A stretch of DNA of 64,000 nt from Lethocerus indicus (taxonomy: Eukaryota > Arthropoda > Insecta > Hemiptera > Belostomatidae), in assembly GCA_019843655.1 (NCBI GenBank), contig JACDQD010000005.1, forward strand, positions 8,335,575 through 8,399,574, written 5' to 3'. Positions 39,401 through 52,444 of the stretch are shown piece by piece; position 1 is the stretch's first letter; the number at the start of each line of letters is the position of its first letter. The notes beneath the pieces are model-generated. The model searched no databases, was not told the origin of the DNA, and worked only from the letters and a program-made list of their open reading frames with translations. A program made the translations under genes and the position numbers.

Positions 39401-40421
39401 TTTCCTACTCGATTTATTTTTCTGTTATCGGCGCGAGGCAAATTCTCCAGCGATATTTTGACTGGACTGTCATAATAACCAATCTGAAATCCCTGAAAGG
39501 GGAGAACTCCACCGTGAAGAGACGAAATGAACAGCACGGTTGGATGACGTGTTTGATCAAGTGGAAGCAGTTTTTGCAGTCAGCGGGAGGAAAGAAAGAA
39601 GAGCGGGCTTCTCCTCGAAGAAATCTTCATCAGATTAGAGGAGAAGATCGGGAGGAATGGTTCTCGAGAATATTCGGGTTTCTATTTGTTTCGTTTTTTA
39701 ACCCCATTCCGATTTACTGCGTTCCCACTTCTTAATAGCTCAAATTTCTAAGGGAATTTCGAATTCCCTATACATGCGCCAAAGACTGTTGGGCCAGTTA
39801 ATAAATTGAATATGTAAAATTGTGCACGGGCATTTCGACAACTGTACTGTAAGTTATTAAACACATTTATAAGGGCTGTTCTGAATTTATGCGGCGCGAA
39901 CCGCTCAAATTTGCGATATATCAGAAATTTTCGAGATCACCACCGGGAATCGAACCAACTTAACCGGGTCTTAATAATAAAGCAGAGTCTAGTAATATAC
40001 TAGAACTATACAGGCAGTGGATTTATTTTCTAGACACGTGGAATATATACCTGAGGCGAGTGACCCGGTCAAAACCGCCACCGCCTACCGCGAAAGGGTG
40101 GGGGGCGGCGGGGTGGGACTGAAAACACTTTCTCTGAGAGAACAACTTTTCAAACGAAAAATATCCTCACAATTCGTAAGAAACGAGCCCGAAACAATTT
40201 GAAATAAAAATTTATGGCGTAGAATATTATTCGGGTGAAAGAGATAAAGAAGGCCAATACGATGATAGAATAAACATGGGGGACAGTAGAAAAAATTCTT
40301 ATCTTTCTACCTGGACACGATACTTAATCATATTTAATTAACACACTGATTTTTACTAATACTTTCAGCATTTATTCGAATTCTGTTTATACACAACTTA
40401 TGTAACCCCCACTTTAATTTC

Positions 40422-40424
<3 letters not shown>

Positions 40425-40473
<49 letters not shown>
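40425..40473. repeat. (TA)n microsatellite
   Basis: An AT dinucleotide run of about 49 bp, directly seen. Confidence 0.95.
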
Positions 40474-40475
<2 letters not shown>

Positions 40476-40792
40476 GTACTTGTGTTTATATATATGCGCC
40501 AGTATGTTTGTAAATTTGCACTACCTTGTCTAAAGACAACTTTGATTATATTATTTACAGTAAATATTTAGTATTATATAAAATATTGGAATATCCGAAA
40601 GTATAGTCTGAAAAAATTATAGTGCCAAGTTAACAACTTTCTTTCCTATGAAAGCTTTTTTTGTATGTAGTCCGACTGTTCCTGTAAAATTGAAGTTAGG
40701 TTGAATTCCTGTGTCACTTCACATTCAGGAGAATGAACTCCTCCCATGCCCTCGTCTGGACAACACAACCCCACAGGGCTCCGTATCTTTTT

Positions 40793-40930
40793 TTTTAACT
40801 TTTTTTTATTTTGTACAATCAACATTGAATGTTATAAGTACAAATGCTGTATATATTGTTTTCTTCCACATGTATGTCGTGATAAAAGAAACCACCCAAT
40901 GACGGCACTTTTGACACAAGGTGTAGCCCA
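40793..40930 (-). mobile_element. jockey-like LINE 3' UTR fragment, inverted
   Basis: The reverse complement reads cttgtgtcaaaagtgccgtc, then attgggtggtttcttttatc and a tail with atgttgattgtacaaaataa. It matches the 3' UTR behind the LINE remnant at 12443-12565 almost base for base. No coding part is attached, so it is a severely 5'-truncated insertion. A further weak match (gtgccataaatgggtggctt) lies on the plus strand at about 9696. Confidence 0.75.
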
Positions 40931-41578
40931 AGACAGCAAATCTGCTGTTGGGTGGGCCGTATCAGTACGGGAGAAATTAAAAGTGACGCCGGTTAGAGGG
41001 GAAACGTTAATACTGGCCGAATGGCGGCGTTAAATTATGCAAACGCACTTATAAAAGCCGTTTGATATTATTATAGCGGTGGGGGCAGCGTTTAGACCGG
41101 GCTCTTCAATAATAAGAACCGAGCGTCCAAATGACATCCTCAATGTACAACTATATAACTGGAGCACGGACGTGACACGCTCTATTCCAGGAGGGGAACA
41201 CTCATTCGTCTTACATAACCCAACACCACAAGTCTAGATACAATCCCTGCGCTTCATCCTGAACTGTAATTTTCGACTACATCCAAGACGATAATTGAAT
41301 ATAAACGCAAGAAAAGGGAAAGCGAATTACAGCCGCAACAGTTATAGATATTAGCACAGGGCCGTGTTATCTAAATATGAACGAGACATAAAAACTAGTT
41401 CACACGACAATAAATTATTCGTTAATCGTGTGAAACGCCCGGTTAATGTTAACCTTTCCGATCCTTTCCTCTGTCAATTGGCCGATGACGCACCGTATCA
41501 GCACTGCTACTGCCCATTGTACAGTTACTGAGATCGCTGATCCGATGGAGGGGGGAGGGGGGCAGACGGTAACCGTCA

Positions 41579-41742
41579 GTTTTGGATGTTTTTTGGCCAT
41601 TCTCATTGCACTATCACTGTCACTTGTACATCCAAACATCCAAAAGTGACTAACACCGCGACTGAAGATGGCGAGAAGCCGAAACCGGTCTAGCGAAGGA
41701 CCAAACCATGGAGAGCAGACAGAAACACACGAAATCTACGGT
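41579..41742. mobile_element. foldback MITE FB, centre plus right arm
   Basis: Begins in the centre (ttttttggccattctcattg, then cactatcactgtcacttgta), which matches 335-372 of the first copy. It continues through aaaagtgactaacaccgcga and the full right arm to acgaaatctacggt. A G-rich tract (ggaggggggaggggggcag) lies just upstream. Confidence 0.7.
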
Positions 41743-42949
41743 TTTCCAACAAAACAGGTTAAACTTTAAAACTAAGAAATCTCTGGTTAAGTCCAGAACA
41801 CGGTCGACAGTCCCCCCTTTCGAAAGTTTCGGAAAATACGCCATTTTCCGAATGATTTCACGCAGACAACAAACTCTTAGCAATTTAATATAACGAATCC
41901 GCGAACGAAATAAAGAAATTTCTATTATTCAAGAGGTGCCCAAAATGTTTAGAATACAATGACGTCGCAACCCTGACCGATACCGCCGTTCAGTAGCATT
42001 GTTCTACTACAACAGTAACACATATTAGATAGGCTACTAACATTGTATGGAAAAGCAGAAAGATATTCACACAGGTAAATATATATTTTGGGGACACAAT
42101 ACAATGATTTGAACGATTTTACATAGATATGAGCATTTTTCACTCACTTTTCAACCGGATAGTAGCACCAACAAGAAAAAAAATAAAGAGTTTTCCAACA
42201 AAAAAAAAACTGTCGAAACATCTTACATTTCCTGCGGAAAACATGGATTCTTCACGACTGTTTAGTACGCAAATTTTTTCAGGCTGCGAACCAGTTTCAA
42301 GTTTTGCAATTCCACTTATGTTCCCGGCACGCCGCAAATAGATCTACAAAAACCGGCGGCGTTAACCGAAGTCGAAAACGGAGAGCGTCGCGAAATAAAC
42401 GACGCCGAGACATCTACCGTTGAGAATTGCTGTCGATAAAACAAAACGGGATGTGCAAGTAACAAAAATGATTGCCAGATAAATTTCAATGTCCTGAATT
42501 ACGGCCAATGGACTCTACACACAATATAATTCGAGTGACCTCAAACCATTAAGCTCAAGTACGAAGAGCACGGGGCGAGCTGGGCTGTGCGAACGCACAG
42601 AAACAATTTTCATCGATTGCTAAATTCAAATCGGAAGGTGAAAAGTCAAACATTCGATTCAAATTTAAAGATGCGATTGGATAAATAAATAAGAAGACAC
42701 TGTTACTTGGCGTTTTAGAAGAATAAGAGGTTTGATACGGATTTTGAGTTGTGGAGAATCGAAAGAATTGAACCCACTGAACACTATATGACATAACGGT
42801 TTCAAAGTAATTACAATTCAATTACAGAAAAAAACAGTAATAAACAAATTGGTTTAGTTTAAAGACAATAATTAAAATGAGATAATTCTGTGTAGTTGGG
42901 TACAAAAGAATAAATCCTATACTAAATGTTAATAATTATTTTTGGTCTT

Positions 42950-42951
<2 letters not shown>

Positions 42952-42992
<41 letters not shown>
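42952..42992. repeat. (TA)n microsatellite
   Basis: A TA run followed by a short GT run and another TA run. It marks the left boundary of the CpG-poor segment that leads up to the common exon. Confidence 0.93.
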
Positions 42993-43000
<8 letters not shown>

Positions 43001-44671
43001 ATATATATATTTATTTTATAAATTTGTGCAAGGAAGTTATGACAAAAATTTCCCAACCTAATTCTCACTATTTGTGTAGCCCTTGTGAAAGTTCATATTT
43101 TGAAACTTGTTTACTAGGAAACAGCTAACTAAAAGGCCACCAAAATTAAATTCAAAAACTTAACAATTTAGCTCTCCAAACTCATGTAAGGACATAAATT
43201 TTAATTCACAATTGATCACTTTGTAAATTGAATGCCAACTGCATGAGAACAGATAGGTCAACTGTTGTTCACAGAAAGTATGTTGGAAGAGAACAAACAA
43301 GTTTACATTCTTGAACCACTAATTGTGTCCTGGAAACAAAGGGGGGAATAAAACAATTCTAAATATCACCTATCACTGTTAATTCTAAAAATAATGATTA
43401 TAAGAAATACATTAATGTCAAACGTTTATATACATGCTATTTGTTGGATTTAAGAACAAATTTTGGAGGCCCAGTGGCTAGAAATATTTTTAACATTAAG
43501 TATGTTTTTAAATTATTAAAAATGGTTGGCATAATTCACCAAACATTGCAGTAGGAAGTATGCTTTTAAACTGCATTTAAAAATATAATTCATTTTTTTT
43601 AAATTGAAAAATGTTTTTCACATTCTAGTGTATTTTTATATTTTTTATAACTATATAATACAATATATCACCCAATTGTCATAAGTTTTCTTTCTTTAAG
43701 AATACCAAGTAAAACCCTTCATCTGGCCAAATGAAATTATTAAAATGATGGTGATGTGTGTAACTAAAGTGGCCAGAACAATTTGGAATGTCTTTGCCCT
43801 TCTCCCAGAAATAAATTAGGTCTCATTATCGTTAATTATGCCAATTATATGAATGATTAGGTATAACACTGTGCCAAACAAATGCAAGCATATCTCCAAC
43901 TGGACTCTGAAATTATAACCGCTCCTAATGATAAATCACTTTATTTTAACCAACTGCTCTATCAATTTACAGCTGTATCATAACATTAGCAATGGTACTC
44001 TATGTTAATACTGTTTGTTAAAAACATAGTTCTTAACTCAATTGGAATACAGTGGAAGAAGAGTAGGAATCAAACTTGCAAACAACATTATCAAAGTATC
44101 GATTACATTATCAATTGCAATAATAAATTAATAACTTGAAAATGGTATGTGCTACTCTATTTCAGTGATGTCTATTCCAATGATTTGACAACAAAATCGG
44201 AGAAAAATTGACTGGCTAAATCTTTACCAATATATCAATTTGTGGACTACTATAACCTCAAACAGCTATTGGACGCCTGGAGATGCCACAATTTGCCCCA
44301 AAACCTTTATCAGTATCTTTCCCTCAAGAATAGTGAGGCTATCACAGCCTGAGGTTAAAGAGAATCGCAGTGATGACTCCTAGGACCAAGAACCTAGATG
44401 GATCACTTCATTTACCGATTCAACCAAGAGACCTAGTATTGAAGCGACTATGTACTGATATTCAGTCAGTTATAACAAAATTCCTGAAAGTAGTTATGAA
44501 ATAATAAAATGATTTCAATTTTAAATGGGTGTGAGACTTAACTCAATTGGGCTCACATGCCCAATCCTGATGGAGGGCATTTTCAATCAGTGTGGCTGCT
44601 ACAGATTATAGGGGTTGTTAAAGTATTCAAATATGTGGAATTATGGGAATATACATATATATAAATGTTAC
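42993..44671 (-). other. CpG-depleted lola intron sequence after the common exon
   Basis: No gene or repeat is recognised. The segment is AT-rich and nearly free of CpG: I count two in 43021-43920 plus one across its right boundary. The flanking 41-42.8 kb and the common exon itself have many CpG sites. Confidence 0.6.
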
Positions 44672-45470
44672 CTGAAGCGTGGCTATTGGTAGCGTGGGAG
44701 GTGCCGGGTCTGGATTCGACTGGGTCGTCGTCGTCGTCGTCGTCGTAGGGGTGTTTGTCGTCGGCGCTGTCTTCGTTGTTGTACTCGTCGGATCTCGGTT
44801 CCAGTTTGACGGGGCAGTCGGGGGAGGGCCCGGGGGCGGCCGCCGAACTGTTGGAGTCGGGGGCCGCTATCGAACAGTGTACAAGGGCCGAGGGGGCGGC
44901 GACCGTCTCGGTCATTGAGTCTCCTCCGCCTCCGCTTCCGCCGCCCCCGGCTCCGCACTCCGACTTGACCAGAGCCAGCCCCATTGTCGAAGAGTCGTCT
45001 CCGCTGCAGCTCCGCCTCCGCTTGGACCTCTTGGGCGACACGCTTCCGTCGCGCAGCCCCGAATTGTTGTTCTCCGTATTGTTATTGTTGTTATTGTTAT
45101 TTGCGCCGGCCAGCACTCCCGGAGTGTTGCTCTTGTACGGTCTCGGTTCTACTATCAGCCCTTGGGGAAAGGCCGGTGATTTGGACCTGGGCGGAGGGTT
45201 GTATGACTTCCTCTGGGACTCGGAGGATTTCTTGACTGGCGGGTAGTCCGGCGCCGGCCCCGGTCCGCCTCCGCCCCCTCCGCCTCCCGAGTTGTCCGTC
45301 AGACCCTTGATGTGCAGCGATTCGGCCGCCTTCAGGAACGTACCCAATTGATCTTGCGATATGTTCACTTCCCCCCTGTACATATAGTCCAGCATCGCTT
45401 TCAGTTCGATGAAGGTCACATCTTTGAGGATGATTATCGGATGTTTTTCGTAGTGTTGACTCAAGAGAGC
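44672..45470 (-). CDS. lola: lola common coding exon 2 (rest of BTB domain, linker, NLS)
   Basis: Acceptor TTTTGCAG and donor GTAACAT bracket 799 nt: phase 0 entry, 266 codons, phase 1 exit. The first 60 residues complete the BTB domain (SQHYEKHPIIILKDVTF, then LDYMYRGEVNISQDQL and FLKAAESLHIKGLTDN), closely matching Drosophila Lola. BTB domains mediate dimerisation and partner binding. The linker contains a run of nine Gly, Pro/Ser-rich stretches, an Asn run, a basic cluster SPKRSKRRRS (about residue 205 of the protein, a likely nuclear localisation signal), a second Gly-rich stretch, and near the end an Asp run. Lola orthologues also have a disordered, acidic linker. The phase 1 end SHAS-G is the donor to which all alternative 3' exons must join. 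Read-through past the donor meets a stop at 44583. Confidence 0.96.
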
Positions 45471-46394
45471 CTGCAAAAGAAAAAAAAACAGTATTTTTTT
45501 TATTCCGAAAGAACTAATTATTAGTTATATTATTTACTATATAATAATTTATTATTCGGTTCCCTAAAGCGTGTGCGTGGCCCCCGAGTACCGCCCGACC
45601 TCGTTCCCTGCGACGCGGGCTTTAGTTTTAGAAAAAATACCAAATACATTGCTCCCCAGAACTTCGATGTCCGAATAACTTGAAACTCGAAGTACCGAGG
45701 TACTGTCTTCGAAAGAACAGAAGGTAGACAGTAAGGGAAGCATCCCCTTACTGTAGGCATTAAGGAACTGTAGTGTCTAAAGCATAAAGCCTTGTGGTAC
45801 CCCAGTTGTGAACAAAAGTTTCGACCAGTTTAAAGACAAAGTATTGCACCATTTCAGAACAATTTTAAAGTGTGGACAAAAACAACTGACATTAGAAAGT
45901 TTCCTCTCGAGACGAAAAATGGAGTAGTGGTAATGCTAATGAATCACAACCGTGAACTAGTAGATTCCAGATGATAGGACGGTAATTCACCATCCAGCGT
46001 ACAGTAATAACACTCCTATTATTATTACCTCATGAAAAATGTTCCATTACTGAAATTAAATATAGTTTTTTATCATTATTTATCGATACGATATTTTGAA
46101 ATAGGCGACTTAACATTTTTTATATAGAGTAAATTTTGGGGTCTTAGAGAGAATTAATTCAATTTGCAATATTTATTGTGGGGAAATTTAGTCGGAAAGG
46201 CGAACTTGAAAGTTGAGTAATTTTATGTCCCCTCGGTCAAACACTAATATTGCTGCCCCACTTCCGGTAATATAGCGTAATAATGACGGTTGAACCCCTC
46301 CTATTATGAGGGGTCCGAGATTTTGTTCTGTTTTTTTTGGAGAACGCACCGACAAGTCTCTCCAGACGATTTTATTCATTTGCCCACCGATGGT

Positions 46395-46450
46395 CTGAAT
46401 CCGACGTTTCGGAAACCTTACCGGTTCCTTCGTCGGGGTCCGAACCCCCG
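46395..46450 (-). repeat. retroelement-type GAAACGTCGG motif, inverted
   Basis: The reverse complement reads gttcggaccccgacgaagga, then accggtaaggtttccgaaac and gtcggattc, a hairpin-like motif common at LINE or Penelope-like element ends. It relates to 13275-13345. Confidence 0.35.
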
Positions 46451-49400
46451 ACAGATATCTGGAAATTACGTTCAACATAAACAGGCTCAATCATCTATCG
46501 GGACCATTGGAGTCTTCATTTTAACGAAAAGCTAGAGATCGGAACCGATCGACCGCTGAGGGTTTTTTCGCCCCTCCCCCTCCCTCTATTCAGTACCCCA
46601 AGAGGGAAAACGCAACCGGTTCCAAGATGGAAACTGAGGCTCAGGCCCGCCCAACCAAAAGTAATATCTATGCAATCGTGTTACATAATTGTTACATAAT
46701 AAAACCCATTATGCGTATACACAATTACATCTAACCCTATCACATTTTATATCGCTACTATATACTACACATATACATAAGTGAGTTCTAGGGTATAATA
46801 GATTGGAATGAATTAAAAATTATTCCCTCTCGATCGGTTCACGGACTGGCGTTACTCACAGTACTATACCGTCAATACCAATCATTTATGTATATAAATA
46901 TACCAATTCTTGCGACCAACCGTTGGTCCTACGAACGATGGGGTTCAGAAACAGGGAACTTTATATTTTCTTCTGTGTCAGACCTAGCGGCTTAATTATT
47001 TGTGGTGGCTGGTGATAAGAGGCGACCGGTACAAATAAAAACTCACAAACAGGGCCAATTAACGCGGTGCGTTGCTTAATCTTTGGATGGAGCGATGTTC
47101 CATTTTTTTAGAAAAAATTACGCCACAAAAAACCTTAAAAAAATCGGTTAGAGTCAAGGAAAATAGCTTAGGACACTGCCGGATTCTGCGCATAATTATT
47201 CAGGCACTCTGGCACGATTAGAAAAGATCCGTTCCATTATACGATCCAGCATTGGACAAATAATGTTAATAAGATTTATGTTGGAGAACTAGGCCCCAAG
47301 GTCAATGTACTCAGTGGAAGCAAGCACCATCACCCACATTACACAGTCGGACATTTTTATTTTCAACCGGCTATAAAACAAAAAAAACTTTCTTGATCTC
47401 GTCCTTCCAGTAATTATTTCACAAACTAAGTCCACAGTAGCTCTTTATTGAATACAATTTTTTTTAGAAGAAACGCTTAGAAGACTTCGCTTGTATAAAG
47501 ACAAAAACGATTCCCCAAAATCATTTTCATTTTCAATATTCTAAGAAAATCTCAAAACGACGCTGGTAACACAATCGTGCTATGTTCCAAATCAAAACGG
47601 TATTATTATTCTACAGTTACATTCCGGTTATCTGCCGACCAGCAAACATACATTGACCGATATGAATTCCAGGGATACTGAATTATCGAAAGTATTATAG
47701 TCTTAAAAATATGAATGAATAAACCGCAGACGGCAATCTATTTATGAAACTAACTCAGTGTTATCTCGGCCCAATCGTAACCCACAAAACAAAAAGAAAC
47801 GTAACTTTAATAAAAAAAAGACACTGAATAAATTTTAGAATAATCGACCAATTAATTTTTGATAAATTACAACCCTATTGTCCATTCCAACAGATTTGCA
47901 GGCATAAATTTGATTATTATTTATTAAATCATTAAAAATCAACAACACCCAATTTGATATTAAGAAATAATCAGATGAAAATATCCTATTTAAACAGTAA
48001 AATAAAACTCCCAAACTGGATTTTAATAATCTAAACTTATTCAATTTTAAGTTCAAATTAAGCACTTTCATATTAGTTCTATATCATAACAATTTAAAAG
48101 CTGAACCTAAAATATTCCATTTTTGAAACTCTCATAATTCAACTACACTTAATTTCAATGAAATATAATTATGTACTCTGTAGAACTAGAGGGGGTAAAT
48201 ATTAAAAATTTTGTGACCCCATCACTTTAATTAAAAGAGCCAATTATAAATTTGTAGTTAAAAATTGATTTTATAGTTAATTTTCATTGGAATGCTCACA
48301 GTGAAAATAGAAAATGAAATCTTAAACTCTGCCGGACTGAAATGTTATGTGCAGAAATAAGAAAAAACATATCCAGAAAATAGGCCAGTTTATTTTGGAA
48401 TCCCTTGAACTTTCCATGATTTTATTTTCATGATTTTTTAAAATTAAAATTGAATAATTTTATAAATCAGAGGAAATAACAAAATGTTCAACTTTATTGT
48501 GCTTAGCTATTTTAAAAATGTCAAATTTCTTTTTAATTTTAAATTCAGTTTCATCAGAAAGGTTGCTGATTTAAGCACAAAAATCCATGCCAATACAAGT
48601 TGTGAATACAAGTTAATGTGTACTATAAAGTAAATTTGACTGAAAAAAAAATTTCAAAGCACTAATTTTTCTGCCTATAATTTTTGATAACAAAATATTA
48701 TAACAACATATTTATTTTATAGTATGAACACTTTCTTTTTAATATAACAGTCCAGACCATTCTTTGTCAATATTTGCTCCTTTGCTTTAATTGCTATTGT
48801 TTTCAAAGCATTTTTGCTGAACAAAAATCAATATCCCTACCAATGCAGTCCATTCTACGTATTGCATACATTCCTGAAATAAATTAGTAATATACCATTC
48901 AAACATCCCTTTTTCTGCATTAACTTTAAATTAGAAATATAATTGATTTATCTATGTACTTTAGATACAATTTAAAGTATACTATGTACGAATATTGTTC
49001 ACAATGCTATATGTTCTACAATAAAACTACCCCATGAAATCCAACCCACAGCCAACGAGATGCAGGACCATTCAAATTGCTCAAGTTTTTCAACAGCAAA
49101 GATCGCAAAGAATCATCATTATATGCTCATCTAGCCTGTATGTATAGTTTTAATACTACCAAACAAAACATTTTTTCTTTCCAGTTCTCACTTGTTTGTG
49201 AATTAACAGGGAACCATTTAGCTAATGACACTTAAAAGGGTATAAGAATAGTCCCCCATTTCTTCTCAGGTCCAGGAATAGTATCTTTTCTGGTTAAAGA
49301 GCAACAGGTTTCAAGTCCTCACTGCAATAACTAACAGTAGCAGTCTAGCTCACTAACAAATAAGATAGAGAAGGCAGGAAACCTCAAGATATCCACCATA

Positions 49401-50531
49401 AATGTTCAATATATCTTGTATGAATAACAGAATATTTTCTTTCAACTCAATTGGAAAATTATAAATCCAATCACAACCTAGCCTACAACAGTTTATAAAT
49501 TAAAATTGATATATCATTGGAATTTAGATTTGAAAATGGTTTCCATTTAAAAAAAAGTGTAAAAGACAATGGTCAATGAATTACCTTCATATTCATGATA
49601 TAAAATATTTGGTTTTAACCTCAAATAAACAAAAAATTAAGCAAAGAAGAAGTATTGATATTCAAGCAATATAGCGGAGAAAGATAAACCCTTACAATTT
49701 ATGTTTATAATAATATAATTTAAAATTTTAATGGTGTGGTATTATGCTAGCGATTGCACATAATCATGAAACATTTATCTGGAAATATGATTATACTAGA
49801 ATTCAAAACGATCAGCTGTTCTAAGATTGCAATATTTTATTTTAAAGATATCTTCTAAATCATCCATGAGGGTGAACAGTTTTGGCTTATCACCATCTTC
49901 GGTAGCATAACAGTTATGCAAGAGGAAAAGGGCAGCAACAAAGTACTGAGGTTGGTAATAATCAAAACCAGGTCTAGTCTAGCATTAAACCAAATCAACA
50001 TTTGACAGAAGTTCACAAGGGTGGCAATGATCTAGGTATCATAAAGACAAATCATATAAAAATAAACGCCTAACTAAACAGTGATAATGTAAATACCTCA
50101 GCAACAAATACCTTACTCATTTGACGGATTAATTTTTCAAACTTTCAGATTGCTTTTCATGCTGGAAACTGAATATATTTGTATCAATCTAATATAAAAT
50201 CGAGTAACTGAGGGGAATCACAGAATCTCACAATATTTGCACATACGAATTCGAAAATAGAAAACAAATAAATGATCTAAAACCAAAAATTTGTAAATTT
50301 TAACTGAAAAACTTGAAATTAACCCAGAGTAATGGAGCATAAGACAACTCACTACTATATACTACAAACAATTCATTTACCAGAATGACAACAAATGTCC
50401 TAGATATTCCTTCAACTTAATCAGGACAGTATCTCAGAAAATTATATTAATATAGTTTTTATCAATATCATTTGAAATATAAATTTAACCTGGATTTTAT
50501 TATATTCATTAATTAATCATAATAATATTAT

Positions 50532-50533
<2 letters not shown>

Positions 50534-50571
<38 letters not shown>
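50534..50571. repeat. (TA)n microsatellite
   Basis: A TA run of about 38 bp inside the BTB-splitting intron. Confidence 0.93.
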
Positions 50572-50574
<3 letters not shown>

Positions 50575-52270
50575 TTTGTTTGTTTCTTTCATACATAAAT
50601 CAATTAAACTATTATTTTTATTATAAAATTCATTTAGTCACACATATACATATAAATTAAAAATGTGAATAGCATTCCACAATAAATTTTGGACACCGTA
50701 CCAAATTCTTACTTTTTATTCACTCTTGTGAATATTAAAAAAAATCAAATTTATATTTTTTAATCTTCAATATCCATTGAGAGAAATGAATTACAAATAT
50801 ATTAAATTGGGTGGTTTCTTCCACAATAGTATGAATGAAAGCAATGAATGGATGAAACAAAATGTGTAAGGAAGAGATTAAATAACAAATGTTTTGTCTA
50901 CAGAGGAATATATTTAAATACTGAATGACAAAGTCATATTGGTTATCTAAAAGTTTAGAAAGTACACTTATTTAAATACTAAATAAATATTTATAGACCA
51001 GCACATTATCTATGCTTAACCATCATTATTTACCTTCTACATTTAGGACACTTTACCTTGTAGAATTTAAGAGTTGAATATTATATATTTTTATGAACTA
51101 AAATACTGCTAATATTTTAATTCATTCAGAAATTCTGCGAAATTATACTCATAAATATTCAACACCGGATCCAGAAATGAAGAATACCTCCTATGAAACT
51201 TTCCTATTTAGTTACTAATGGTTATCACAAAGTAGAACACATAAGACAAAACATACATTACTGTAAGTGGGATAGAATAAATGTACTATAAATTATTTTT
51301 AATTTAGCTCCACAAATGATTTAGAAACAATTGAAAAAAAAGAAAATGGATGCCCAATGTTACAGTTCCAGATGGCAGTTAAGGAGAATCCAAAAAGGAT
51401 CTTAACACCAGATGGCCCGAAACTGATTACTGAGTGGAAAAAAATGAGACCCAAATGGTTAGATATTAAATAAGAAATTAGACCAGTCGCAGAATTCAAT
51501 CTTACTCAAACATTTAAAATATAAAGCCTATCGTTAATTGTGTCCTCTCCATTGCTATCACAATGCCGATACTGCACTCTGACTAGCATGTATGCGTTGG
51601 AAACTTGCATGATTAGAATCTGTGAAGTGATAATGCCCACTAAATGTGTTAATTATTAAATATAAACTGTTAACAAAGCGGATCATATTTTTATATCATC
51701 AATCAATGCATACAAAGTACTTTGAGTACTTTGGATTCAAACAACATATATTTCCGTACTTCAATTATGAAAGTTAAATCGCAGATTTTGCATCGGATTG
51801 CTTTTGAAAGCTATCCTCCATTTAAGGATTGGTGGTGTGGGAGTTGGAAACAGTGTGAGAGCCAAATCAAATGAATTGTTGAGAGGTTCACCAAACTTTG
51901 GGTGACCCAAATATTACTCGAGTTCCCGATGGTTGTGTTTGATTTAGGCGTCCCCTGAGCTGGGGATATTTGGGTCAGAGAAAAGTACTGGACGCAGTTG
52001 GGGAGAGTTCAAATCCCTAATCTGACACATATTAAGAGCGGTCTCTCTGTCTCTCTCTCTCTCATGGGTCGGTGGGGCTAATGACCCTAAGGAGCACGCA
52101 CACTGGCACACGTACTTACTAAAACTCGGCCCCTACCCCCTACCCACCCCCCTCCAACCCACCCTATATATCCGGACTTCGGGTTATACGAGGGGCGCAT
52201 CGTTAGGTGGAAAAAACGGATATATTACTGCGGATATATTAAAACGTAAAAAAATAAATATTCTCTTTAC

Positions 52271-52444
52271 CTCCAAGTAGGGGCTGCACGCGGACAAGAC
52301 GACTTTGTGCGCTCTCAAATACTGTCCCTCGGCGGCGAGCGTACAGTCGACTAACGTTCCACTTTCCAAAAGCGTGTCGAAAACAGAAACCAAAGTGCTC
52401 TGATGATTGTTCCAGCGGAGACAAAACTGTTGATTGCCGGCCAT
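52271..52444 (-). CDS. lola: lola first coding exon (start of BTB domain)
   Basis: ATG at 52444 opens MAGNQQFCLRWNNHQSTL, then VSVFDTLLESGTLVDCTLAA and EGQYLRAHKVVLSACSPYLE, 58 codons, ending in phase 0 at donor GTAAAG. The QFCLRWNNHQ start and the HKVVLSACSPY motif define the insect ttk-group BTB family, and the sequence is closest to Lola. The start is chosen because family members begin at exactly this point and no upstream in-frame coding continues. No clear acceptor is visible between the pyrimidine tract at about 52481-52513 and the ATG, so this exon probably also carries 5' UTR. It joins 45470 to complete the domain. Confidence 0.96.

Larger units (their letters stand above)
29898..40400 (-). 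other. lola intron, repeat fragments only
   Basis: Nothing here reads as a gene. Foldback MITE pieces lie at 31010, 34681 and 36374. There is a poly(A) tract at about 30343-30361, a CT run near 32578, a Pro-coding low-complexity patch at 32630-32680, two nearby CACGTG E-boxes at about 32607 and 32621, and a TA run (34887-34921). A plus-strand frame ending near 39348 contains NSIILMGNLN, weakly like the endonuclease motif of LINEs. I do not call it. Confidence 0.55.
45471..52270 (-). other. lola intron splitting the BTB domain
   Basis: A 6.8 kb phase 0 intron. The part next to the common exon (45.5-47.8 kb) still has CpG sites and contains a retroelement-like GAAACGTCGG motif in reverse (46395-46450). 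From about 47.85 to 51.9 kb it is AT-rich and CpG-depleted: I count three CpG in 48061-49020. It includes a TA microsatellite at 50534-50571. No other gene, exon or RNA is recognised. Confidence 0.65.

Noticed and set aside
44679..45246. Long plus-strand open frames (up to 163 codons) over the lola common exon
   Set aside because: Antisense shadows of GC-rich, low-complexity lola coding sequence (Val/Leu runs opposite Asp and Asn runs).
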